Origin: Oscillospiraceae bacterium
Lineage (GTDB): Bacteria; Bacillota; Clostridia; Oscillospirales; Ruminococcaceae
DNA length: 61,317 bases
Direction: 5' to 3'
Assembly: GCA_018110905.1 (NCBI GenBank)
Contig: JAGBAZ010000004.1
Span: 1-61,317, forward strand
Shown here: positions 34,558 through 42,618 of the stretch, in pieces
How the letters are laid out: each line of letters starts with the position of its first letter
How positions within the stretch are numbered: position 1 is the stretch's first letter
Position numbers and translations under genes: made by a program
Notes under the pieces: model-generated
Databases searched by the model: none
Seen by the model: only the letters and a program-made list of their open reading frames with translations
What the model was told of the DNA's origin: nothing

Positions 34558-34586
34558 ATTCTACTCCGATAGAACAAATTTGTCAA
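34558..34586 (-). promoter_or_regulatory. Promoter of the blaI-M56 operon with overlapping operator dyad 2
   Basis: Minus-strand TTGACA (34586-34581), 17-bp spacer, TAGAAT (34563-34558). The dyad TTCTACTCCGATAGAA (34559-34574) covers the -10 and half the spacer, so repressor binding would block polymerase. Confidence 0.75.
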
Positions 34587-34620
34587 GCCCCATTTTTATC
34601 TTCTGTTTATGCGTTAACGG

Positions 34621-34649
34621 TTGAAATATAAATCGGTTTGTGATATAAT
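34621..34649 (+). promoter_or_regulatory. Promoter of the GPH transporter gene
   Basis: TTGAAA (34621-34626), 17-bp spacer, TATAAT (34644-34649). Confidence 0.75.
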
Positions 34650-34690
34650 CGCTTTAACGAATTACAGTATTAAAGAAAAGAGGATTTGCT

Positions 34691-36091
34691 ATGCAGACTG
34701 ACAGCAAGTATATTGAAACCCCAAAACTGGGTTTTGCTGAAAAGCTGGGTTTCGGCACCTTCTCCACAGCCAGCAACGTTGTATTTAACTTCAAGGATTT
34801 GTTCTATCTCTTCTTCCTCACAAATGTAATGGGGATCCGAATTGAACATGCCGGAATGATAACCGCTCTCGGAATAGTCTGGGACGCGGTGAACGACCCG
34901 CTTGTCGGTTACTGGGCAGTTAACCATACTTTTAAAAACGGTGAAAAATGCCGTCCTTTTGCTCTCTGGTGCGCGGTTCCCTGGGCGGTAACTGTTGTTC
35001 TGATGTTCACCTGCTTCGACGTAGCCTATGGAATGAAGCTTGCTATTGCTATTGCGATTTATTTCCTTTTCGAACTTTTCAACACCTTTGCGGCTATTCC
35101 TTATAACAGCATGGGCGGCCTTGCCACAAACCGCGATTCCGACAGAAGAGCAATAAACGTTGCCCGTAACCTCGGCGGATGCGTTGGCAGCGGAATCGGC
35201 GGCGTTGCGCTTTATCCGCTTCTCGACCTTTTCGGCGGACTTGATGAAAACGGAAACGTAATGGCAAACGAAGCCGGTCAGACTGCTTTTGTCTATGCCG
35301 CGGCGGTTATGGGTGCAATTTGCATAATCGGAAGCTTTGCCCACTATTTCACCACAAAAGAACGTATTCAGCAGGAAGCGGAGGACGATTCCAAGCTCGG
35401 AATAATCGAAGTTTTCAAAATGCTTCTTTCCTGCAAAAGCTGGGTAATGAACGCCCTTTATATAATCGTTTACGGAATCCTTAACCTTCTCATCATGAGC
35501 ACGGTCAACTATTACGCAACTTACGTTCTCGGTTCCGCTTCCGCCGGAACCCCGATTATGGCGGTTTTCCTTGTAACTTCCGTAATCGGAACTCTTGCCT
35601 GCATTCCGGTCGATAAAAAAATCGGAAGAAGAAACACCATGATCCTCGGTTCCGCAATTTATCTTGTGGGAAAAATCCCGTTCCTTATCAATCCTTATTC
35701 CTTCGTCACCATTTATATCAACGGAATAACCGTTGCGGTGGCAATGGCTTTTGCATTTGTTCTTTTCAACACAAACCGCAACAACCTTTCGGACCTTATC
35801 GAATTCAGAAACGGCAGAAGAATCGACAGCCTTGTTTCCACCTGCGATAACCTTGCGGCAAAACTTTCGAAAGCCGGAGTTAACCTTGCAATGACCGCGG
35901 CTCTCGGCGCCGCAGGTTTTAATGCGGAACTTGCAACACAGCCCCAGAGCGCAATCGATACTATCTGCGCCCTTCTCGGATGGGTTCCGATGATTTTCGC
36001 CGGAATAATGCTTGTAATCGCAATTTTCCACCCCATTGAAAAAGAGATGGCGGAAATGCGCGAAATCCAGAAAGCAAATTCGGAGGCATAA
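34691..36091 (+). CDS. Glycoside-pentoside-hexuronide (MelB-like) cation symporter
   Basis: 466 residues, about twelve membrane segments. Family features are the early GFGTFSTASNVVFNF, WDAVNDPLVGYW near 70 (Asp residues that bind the coupling cation), IPYNSMGG near 135 and the NVARNLGG loop. Sugar or similar substrate taken up with Na+ or H+; substrate unknown. Followed 3 bases later by an M20 peptidase gene, so peptide-like substrates are also possible. Confidence 0.82.
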   Translation: MQTDSKYIETPKLGFAEKLGFGTFSTASNVVFNFKDLFYLFFLTNVMGIRIEHAGMITALGIVWDAVNDPLVGYWAVNHTFKNGEKCRPFALWCAVPWAVTVVLMFTCFDVAYGMKLAIAIAIYFLFELFNTFAAIPYNSMGGLATNRDSDRRAINVARNLGGCVGSGIGGVALYPLLDLFGGLDENGNVMANEAGQTAFVYAAAVMGAICIIGSFAHYFTTKERIQQEAEDDSKLGIIEVFKMLLSCKSWVMNALYIIVYGILNLLIMSTVNYYATYVLGSASAGTPIMAVFLVTSVIGTLACIPVDKKIGRRNTMILGSAIYLVGKIPFLINPYSFVTIYINGITVAVAMAFAFVLFNTNRNNLSDLIEFRNGRRIDSLVSTCDNLAAKLSKAGVNLAMTAALGAAGFNAELATQPQSAIDTICALLGWVPMIFAGIMLVIAIFHPIEKEMAEMREIQKANSEA

Positions 36092-36094
36092 AAA

Positions 36095-37537
36095 ATGACT
36101 TATATAATTTTCGGCGTTCTCGGAATAATTGCCGTTCTTCTGATGATTGCCGTTATCCGGACCCTTTCAATAAAGGCGCCGGCAATCGGCGAATGCAAAA
36201 CCGAAATTTCCGAGGAGGAAATTGAAACCGCCGCAAAAAAACTCGGTGATATGGTAAGAGTTCCTACCGTTTCCAAAAACGAGGACGAGGATCTTTCGGA
36301 ATTTTACAAATTTCACGAAGTTCTTGAAAAGTCTTTTCCCAACGTACATAAGACTTTTGAAAAAACCGTTCTGAACGGAACCCTTCTTTACAGATGGCAG
36401 GGAACAGACCCTTCCAGAAAGCCAATTCTTTTCATGGGCCACCAGGACGTTGTTCCCGCGAACGATAACGGCTGGAAATGCCCCGCTTACAGCGGAACGG
36501 TGATCGACGGTGATATTTACGGCCGCGGTTCAATGGACTGCAAAAGCACAATGTATGTTGAACTTCAGGCGATTGAGGAACTTATTGAGGAAGGTTTTGT
36601 GCCGCCCTGCGATATTTATCTTGAATATGCGATAAATGAAGAAACCGGCGGCGACGGCGCGGCTTCCGCCGTTAGACATCTCAAGGAAAAAGGCGTTGAG
36701 CTTGCGATAGTAATTGACGAAGGCGGCGCAATCGTTGATAAACCCATCGGCGGAATGGACAGACAATATGCGGTCATCGGCGTTACCGAAAAAGGTTATA
36801 TGGACCTTAAAATTTCCGCAAAAGGAAAAGGCGGCCACAGCAGCACCCCGCCAAGAAACACCCCCGCCGCAAGACTTTTTGCCTTTGCGAACGAAATTGA
36901 GAAAAAACGTCCGTTTAAAAAACATCTTATCCCGGAAGTTTATGAAATGTTTGCCCAAATGGCGCCTTCTTTCAGTTTCGGAATGAGAATGCTCCTCGGC
37001 AACATCTGGCTTTTCAAACCGCTGCTGATAGCTCTTATGCCGAAAGTTTCGCCCTTCGGCGAAGCAATTCTTTCCACCACCTGCTGTTTTACTATGATGA
37101 AAGGTTCCGACGCCTGCAACGTAATTCCGAAGGAACCTTACCTTGTTGCAAACCTTCGTACAAGCGTTCATCAGAACTGTGAGGAAAGTCTTGCGGTGCT
37201 CAAAAAATATGCGGATAAATATGACCTCGAAATCGAGATAATCCAGGCAAGGGACGCTTCGCCCGTTTCCAACATCCATTCAAAGGAATACGCCTATCTC
37301 ACCGACTGCATCAGAAAGCAGTTCCCGGATATCGGAGTTGCGCCCTATGTCATTATGGGCGGAACGGATTGCCGCCATTTCCATGCTCTTACCGAAAACG
37401 CTCTGCGTTTCTGCCCGGTAAGAATGAGCAACGAACAGAACGCCGCCTGCCACGCAGTAAACGAAAACGTGACCCTTTCCGCCCTTGCGGAAGGTGTCCG
37501 CTTTTTCAAGGTTTTCCTTAAAGGATACGATTTATAA
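36095..37537 (+). CDS. Membrane-anchored M20-family carboxypeptidase
   Basis: 480 residues. One N-terminal membrane segment (3-24), then an M20 peptidase: MGHQDVVPANDNGW near 110, RGSMDCKS near 145, INEETGGDGA near 180 and GGTDCRHFHALTE near 430. Resembles PM20D1-type enzymes. Starts three bases after the transporter stop, so the pair is probably one operon that cleaves and takes up, or recycles, a substrate. Confidence 0.85.
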   Translation: MTYIIFGVLGIIAVLLMIAVIRTLSIKAPAIGECKTEISEEEIETAAKKLGDMVRVPTVSKNEDEDLSEFYKFHEVLEKSFPNVHKTFEKTVLNGTLLYRWQGTDPSRKPILFMGHQDVVPANDNGWKCPAYSGTVIDGDIYGRGSMDCKSTMYVELQAIEELIEEGFVPPCDIYLEYAINEETGGDGAASAVRHLKEKGVELAIVIDEGGAIVDKPIGGMDRQYAVIGVTEKGYMDLKISAKGKGGHSSTPPRNTPAARLFAFANEIEKKRPFKKHLIPEVYEMFAQMAPSFSFGMRMLLGNIWLFKPLLIALMPKVSPFGEAILSTTCCFTMMKGSDACNVIPKEPYLVANLRTSVHQNCEESLAVLKKYADKYDLEIEIIQARDASPVSNIHSKEYAYLTDCIRKQFPDIGVAPYVIMGGTDCRHFHALTENALRFCPVRMSNEQNAACHAVNENVTLSALAEGVRFFKVFLKGYDL

Positions 37538-37678
37538 TAAAAAAGTTTTCGAAAAAGAGTCACTTCGCAAGGAAGTGTCTCTTTTTTTGTCCAAAGATTT
37601 TGTAAACAATGGATTTTGTACCCAAAATCCATTGGCTAGAATGAAGCGGGAAATATTATCTGTCCACAAAAAAGAGAA
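37538..37678. other. Start of a 317-base gene-free gap
   Basis: Contains the terminator at 37556 and a short AT-rich spacer with an imperfect inverted repeat (GGATTTTG/CAAAATCC around 37612-37630). No gene seen. The gap goes on with repeat B and the promoter of the M3 peptidase gene. Confidence 0.5.
37556..37588 (+). terminator. Terminator of the transporter-M20 operon
   Basis: AGAGTCACTTC/GAAGTGTCTCT stem (one T-T mismatch) with GCAAG loop and a seven-T run. Close relative of the terminator at 8097; both are followed by repeat B. Confidence 0.85.
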
Positions 37679-37751
37679 CGGATTGCCACATCCGCCTGCG
37701 GCGGATTCGCAATGACAAATAAATGTCATTCTGAGCGAAGCGAAGAATCCG
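37679..37751 (+). repeat. 73-base dispersed repeat B, copy 2
   Basis: Same length and orientation as 8186-8258, with four base differences, three of them in loops or near them. Lies about 90 bases after a terminator, as copy 1 does. Confidence 0.85.
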
Positions 37752-37791
37752 TTTTTCTTAAAGATTTTTTTGTTTTAAAAATTGACTTTCA

Positions 37792-37820
37792 TTGACTTAA
37801 AACGGAAAAATTGATATTAT
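37792..37820 (+). promoter_or_regulatory. Promoter of the M3 peptidase gene
   Basis: TTGACT (37792-37797), 17-bp spacer, TATTAT (37815-37820). Confidence 0.7.
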
Positions 37821-37854
37821 TGGTTTGTGAATTTTATTTGAAAGGAAGGGTTTT

Positions 37855-39564
37855 ATGGAAAACTTTGCTTTTGACAAAATTGAATATGTCCGCCCGGATA
37901 TTGATAAAATGGAGGAAACCTGCAAGGAATATACCGCAAAACTCCGTGCGGCAAAAAGTTATGAGGAAGTTAAACAGATAATCCTCGATTACGATAAAGC
38001 CGGAGAAGAAGCGGAAACAATGTTTACCGTTGCCCATATCCGCAACACCCTCAACACCACCGATAAGTTCTATGAGGACGAGATGGCTTTCCTTCATCAG
38101 CGCCTTCCCGTTGCTCAGGCAACTTTTACCGAATATGCAAAAGCTCTTGCCGAAAGTCCTTTTGCAAAAGAAATTGACGAAGATTTCGGCCCGGAACTTC
38201 TTATGAAGGTCCGCCGCGAGCTTGATTCCTTTAAGCCGGAACTTATTCCCTATCTTCAGGAACAGGCTATGCTCACCACCGAATATCAGAAGCTTATGGC
38301 AACCGCAAACATCGAATTTGACGGAAAAGTTCTCAATCTTTACGGAATCCAGAGCTATTTCGGAAACCCGGACCGCGAAGTTCGTAAGGCTGCTTTTGCA
38401 AAATATTCCGAATTTTATGCTTCCAACGAAGAAAAAATGGAAGAAATTTTCGATAAACTCGTAAAATGCCGCACCGCAATGGGCAAAGCTCTTGGCTATG
38501 AAACCTTTACTCCCCTTGGCTACATCAACCAGGGCAGAAGCGATTACGGCCAGAAGGAAGTTGCCGCTTTCCGCGAACAGGTTAAAAATGACCTTGTTCC
38601 CCTTTGCGAAGAACTTTATAAAGCCCAGGCAAAACGCATCGGCGTTGATAAAATCATGGCTTACGATGAAAAATTCATCTTCCCGGACGGCAACGCAGAA
38701 CCCATCGGCGACGCGAAATTCCTTGTTGAACAGGCAAGAAAAATGTACCATGAATTAAGCCCCGAAACCGGCGAATTCATCGATTTTATGATCGACCACA
38801 ACCTTATGGATCTTGAAAACAAACCCGGAAAAGCTTCCACCGGCTATATGACCAGCCTTAAGAAATATAAAGCTCCCTTTGTTTTCAGCTGCTTCAACCA
38901 CACAATTTTCGATATGCAGGTTCTCTCCCATGAACTCGGCCACGCTTTTGCCGGTTATTGCGCAATGCGCCACCAGCCGGTTTCCGATTATTTCCACGAA
39001 AGCACCGATATTGCGGAGATTCATTCCATGTCCATGGAACAGTTCTGCTATCCCTATGCCGAATACATGTTCGGCGATATGGCGGATAAATACCGTTTTG
39101 CACATCTTCAGGAAGCCCTTACCTTTGTTCCTTTCGGTGTAGCTGTTGATGAATTCCAGCACATTATCTACGAAAACCCGGATCTTACCCCGAAGGAAAG
39201 AACTTACGAATGGCATAAGCTCGAAGAAAAATATATGCCCTGGAGAGCCTATTCCGACGATGAATTTATGGACCGCGGCGGTTATTGGTACCACAAGCTC
39301 CATATCTTCCTTTATCCTTTCTATTACATCAACTACACCCTTACCACCATGGGAGCAATGGAATTCAAAAAACGCTATGCGGAAAACAAAGAACAGGCAT
39401 GGAAAGATTATCTTGCGCTTTGCAACGCCGGCGGAAGCAAAAGCTATCTCGGTCTTCTCAAAGTTGCAAACCTCCGTGTTCCTTTTGAAGAAGGCAGCGT
39501 AAAAGAATCCATTTCCTACGCAAAAGAAATCCTTCTCAAAGCCATTGAGGAAGAACAGAAATAA
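37855..39564 (+). CDS. M3-family oligoendopeptidase
   Basis: 569 residues. HExxH motif VLSHELGHAFAGY near 360 with the downstream Glu in STDIAEIHSMSME. Length and the YINQGRSDYGQKEV middle region fit the M3B clade. Cytoplasmic zinc endopeptidase acting on oligopeptides. ATG preceded by AAAGGAAGG. Monocistronic, with promoter and terminator. Confidence 0.92.
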   Translation: MENFAFDKIEYVRPDIDKMEETCKEYTAKLRAAKSYEEVKQIILDYDKAGEEAETMFTVAHIRNTLNTTDKFYEDEMAFLHQRLPVAQATFTEYAKALAESPFAKEIDEDFGPELLMKVRRELDSFKPELIPYLQEQAMLTTEYQKLMATANIEFDGKVLNLYGIQSYFGNPDREVRKAAFAKYSEFYASNEEKMEEIFDKLVKCRTAMGKALGYETFTPLGYINQGRSDYGQKEVAAFREQVKNDLVPLCEELYKAQAKRIGVDKIMAYDEKFIFPDGNAEPIGDAKFLVEQARKMYHELSPETGEFIDFMIDHNLMDLENKPGKASTGYMTSLKKYKAPFVFSCFNHTIFDMQVLSHELGHAFAGYCAMRHQPVSDYFHESTDIAEIHSMSMEQFCYPYAEYMFGDMADKYRFAHLQEALTFVPFGVAVDEFQHIIYENPDLTPKERTYEWHKLEEKYMPWRAYSDDEFMDRGGYWYHKLHIFLYPFYYINYTLTTMGAMEFKKRYAENKEQAWKDYLALCNAGGSKSYLGLLKVANLRVPFEEGSVKESISYAKEILLKAIEEEQK

Positions 39565-39583
39565 TTTGATAAGCAACAAAAAA

Positions 39584-39610
39584 ACAGCCCGCATCGCGGG
39601 CTGTTTTTGT
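39584..39610. terminator. Bidirectional terminator
   Basis: ACAGCCCGC-ATC-GCGGGCTGT stem (39584-39604) with A and T runs on both sides, between converging M3 peptidase and Na/Pi transporter genes. Confidence 0.9.
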
Positions 39611-39618
39611 TTTTTGGA

Positions 39619-41394
39619 TTATTCCGCAACAAGCGGAGAGAAGAATTCGTTTTTATAATCAATATAATGTTCCATAAAATGTTCGGTATCGCCGCGGTGG
39701 ATTCTGCGGGCAAATTCCTGTTCGGAAAGGGAATTATCCTTGAACTGGAGAGCAAGGGAAACGCCGATTGTGGAACAATGTTTTGCAATTCTTTCGACAT
39801 CGATAAGGGTTCCCATAAAGAGAGAACCTGCCTCATAGGAACATTCGCCGTTTTTAAGGCGGTCCATATGGCGGCTTCTGATATGCTCGGTCATTTCGGT
39901 AACAACGAAATAGAGAGGTTCAATTTTTGCGTCAGCGCGCTTGTCTTTTGCGTTGGAACCTTCAGCGGCGGTGTTCATAAGGGTGAGCAAAGCCTTGCTG
40001 AGAACATCAAATTCGCGTTTTCCCGCCATGGTAAGACCTTTGTTTTTGGAGGACATATCCTCTGCGGTATCGCGGATTTTAAGGCAGTGTTCGGCGATGT
40101 GGATGCAGTCATCGGCTCTGCCGAGCATTTCGGTAACGGTTTTTTCCTGGGCGGGAGAAAGATTTCCTTCCGCAACTTTAAGAAGATAGATTCTAAGATT
40201 ATCTTCCATTCTTACAATAGCGGTGTTCTGCTCGTTTATTCTTTCACCGAGTTTCGGGTCGCCGCCGTTAAGTTTTTCAAGGGAACATTTTACGCAGTCG
40301 GAGGTTACGCCCATGAGCTTTTTAAGGATAAGTTCGGAAGCGGAGATTGCCGCAATGGGGTTGGAAACAAGACCCGGAGCAAGTTCGGAAGTATCGGAAT
40401 CGATTTCGGTTCCGTCCGCGGGAATTGTTTTCATGCAAAGCTTTTCCAAAAGACCGATGAAGGGCAGGAAAAGAACGGTCATTGTTACGTTGAAAATGGT
40501 ATGGAAGTTCGCGATGCCGGATTTGTTGATCGGGTTATCCCAAAAATCTCCGATTCCCGCCGCCTGAATTGCAAAAACAGCAACGGTAAAAACGATCGTA
40601 CCGATCACGTTAAAATAAAGATGGGCAATAGCGGTTCTTCTTGCGTTTTTGGAAGCGCCGATTACGGAAAGGATTGCGGTAATGGTTGTACCGATGTTCT
40701 GACCGAGAATAATCGGAATTGCGGAAGCCCAGGAAATCGCGCCGGTTACGGAAAGAGCCTGGAGAATACCGACGGAAGCGGAAGAACTCTGGATAATTGC
40801 GGTAACTCCGGCACCGACGAGGATTCCGAGAATCGGGTTGCTACCGAATTTTACGAAAAGTTCGCCCATAAGCGGAGATTCGCGAAGAGGAGTAAGGGCG
40901 GTTTCCATAAGATCCATACCGATGAAAAGCATACCGAAACCGGTGAGGATCTCGCCGATGGTTATGGTTTTGGTCTTTTTGGTGAACATTGCAAGGGCCG
41001 CACCGATTATTGCGCAAACCGGAGCAAAGAAATCCGGTTTAAGGAACTGCATAAGTCCGCTTGTTCCGGAAATCTCGGTAAGGCGGAGAAGGTGGGAAGT
41101 TACGGTGGTACCGATGTTGGAACCCATGATGATTCCGATTGCATTGCCAAGCTTTAAAATTCCGGAGTTTACAAGACCGACGGTAATAACCGTTGTTGCG
41201 GAAGAACTTTGAACAAGGGCGGTTATTCCTGCGCCGAGGGCTACGCTTTTCCAGACGCTTCCGGTAAGCTTTTCAAGAATTTTTGTAAGCTTGCTTCCGG
41301 ACATTTTTTCAAGGCTTGCGCTGAGCATATGCATTCCGTAAAGGAAAAGAGCAAGGCCGCCCAGCATTGCAACAATGTCAAAAATAGTTATCAA
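39619..41394 (-). CDS. Na+/phosphate cotransporter (NptA-like) with C-terminal PhoU-like domain
   Basis: 591 residues. Two inverted Na/Pi repeats with QSSSATT near 62 and QSSSASVGIL near 205, the signature motifs of PF02690, in about nine membrane segments; residues 360-560 are a helical PhoU-like cytoplasmic domain. Imports phosphate with sodium. Starts at TTG 41394 after AGGAGG. Confidence 0.9.
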   Translation of the reverse strand: MITIFDIVAMLGGLALFLYGMHMLSASLEKMSGSKLTKILEKLTGSVWKSVALGAGITALVQSSSATTVITVGLVNSGILKLGNAIGIIMGSNIGTTVTSHLLRLTEISGTSGLMQFLKPDFFAPVCAIIGAALAMFTKKTKTITIGEILTGFGMLFIGMDLMETALTPLRESPLMGELFVKFGSNPILGILVGAGVTAIIQSSSASVGILQALSVTGAISWASAIPIILGQNIGTTITAILSVIGASKNARRTAIAHLYFNVIGTIVFTVAVFAIQAAGIGDFWDNPINKSGIANFHTIFNVTMTVLFLPFIGLLEKLCMKTIPADGTEIDSDTSELAPGLVSNPIAAISASELILKKLMGVTSDCVKCSLEKLNGGDPKLGERINEQNTAIVRMEDNLRIYLLKVAEGNLSPAQEKTVTEMLGRADDCIHIAEHCLKIRDTAEDMSSKNKGLTMAGKREFDVLSKALLTLMNTAAEGSNAKDKRADAKIEPLYFVVTEMTEHIRSRHMDRLKNGECSYEAGSLFMGTLIDVERIAKHCSTIGVSLALQFKDNSLSEQEFARRIHRGDTEHFMEHYIDYKNEFFSPLVAE

Positions 41395-41602
41395 GAATAA
41401 TTCCTCCTGATAGTGTCATGATATTTATGTCATCGCAGATTAAGCGTGGTTGTAAAAATATGCGATTAAAATGATTATAACCGATTATTAATAAAAATAA
41501 AAGAGAAAAGAATAATTTTTTTAACAAAAAGCGGTTTATCTTTCGGATTTTGTGGTAAAATAAAACTGTAAAAATAAAGTTAAACGGCGGGGAGGTAATT
41601 TT

Positions 41603-42559
41603 TTGAAAAAAACAAAACTTCTGGCGCTTTTTCTTGCGCTTTGTCTTTTGATTTCCGGCTGTTCCTTCGGGAAAAAGGAACCCGAAAAAGATGATAATAT
41701 AATCGAGCGGGAAGAAAACCTTTCCGCAAACATTGAAATAAAGCCGGAAATCCCCGAAAGTTCAGAAAGCAGTTCTTCCGAACCGGAACCGGAAAGCGAA
41801 CCTGCGGTTGAAAACGAAATTGGCTCTCTTGAAGAACTTTCACCCTATTTTCAGGAATTTGCAGATCTCGGAAGCGAACAGATCCCCTGGGGACCCGGAA
41901 CAAATTTTGACGAAACCGGGAAACCCATAGCCTGTGTCGGGCTCCAGGCGGAATACGGAAAATGGGATACGGATTTTTACCGCGACGGAGAAGAGCACAA
42001 AGGAAAGGTTTATCTCACTTTTGACGAAGGCTATGAAAACGGTTATACCCCAAAAATTCTTGACGTACTGAAAGAAAAAGGCGTTTCCGCGGTTTTCTTC
42101 GTGACACTTTCCTATGCAAAAGCCGAACCGGAGCTGATTCAGCGAATGATCGACGAAGGTCACGTTGTGGGAAACCACAGCTCCCGCCACCCGAATATGA
42201 CAACCATTACCATGGAAGAAATGTATGCGGAAGTTGCGGATTTGCATAACTATATTTCCGAAAACTTTGATTACGATATGTATCTTTTCCGCCCGCCGGA
42301 AGGCGCTTTTTCCGAAAGAAGCCTTGCTCTTTTGCAAAAAATGGGATACCGCACCGTTTGCTGGAGTTTTGCTTATGCGGATTGGGACCCGGCAAACCAG
42401 CCGGAACATCAGAAAGCTTTTGAAAGAGTAACAAGAAGCGTCCACGACGGCGAAGTTTTTCTTCTTCATGCGGTTTCCGAAACCAACACCGCAATCCTTG
42501 GCGATGTTATTGACCACGTCCGAAACGAAGGTTTTACCTTTGAAAAATATCTTCCGTAA
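41603..42559 (+). CDS. pdaA: PdaA-like delta-lactam-biosynthetic de-N-acetylase, lipoprotein
   Basis: 318 residues. Lipoprotein signal with lipobox ISGC (Cys near 20), an acidic Ser/Glu-rich linker to about 75, then a polysaccharide deacetylase: YLTFDEGYENGYTP near 137 (Asp/Glu metal site; the second Asp of the usual TFDDG is Glu), GNHSSRHPNM near 192, and FRPPEGAFSER near 230. These substitutions are characteristic of PdaA, which makes muramic delta-lactam in spore cortex. TTG start after GGGGAGG. A lipid anchor plus linker is longer than the B. subtilis form. Confidence 0.87.
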   Translation: MKKTKLLALFLALCLLISGCSFGKKEPEKDDNIIEREENLSANIEIKPEIPESSESSSSEPEPESEPAVENEIGSLEELSPYFQEFADLGSEQIPWGPGTNFDETGKPIACVGLQAEYGKWDTDFYRDGEEHKGKVYLTFDEGYENGYTPKILDVLKEKGVSAVFFVTLSYAKAEPELIQRMIDEGHVVGNHSSRHPNMTTITMEEMYAEVADLHNYISENFDYDMYLFRPPEGAFSERSLALLQKMGYRTVCWSFAYADWDPANQPEHQKAFERVTRSVHDGEVFLLHAVSETNTAILGDVIDHVRNEGFTFEKYLP

Positions 42560-42571
42560 AATGGATATAAA

Positions 42572-42606
42572 AAATGAGCACGGCTTTTGCCGTGCTCATT
42601 TTTTTG
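42572..42606 (+). terminator. Terminator of pdaA with GTGCTC stem
   Basis: AAATGAGCACGGC-TTTT-GCCGTGCTCATTT stem then T run; followed by another GTGCTCAAA at 42608. Confidence 0.9.
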
Positions 42607-42618
42607 TGTGCTCAAAAA

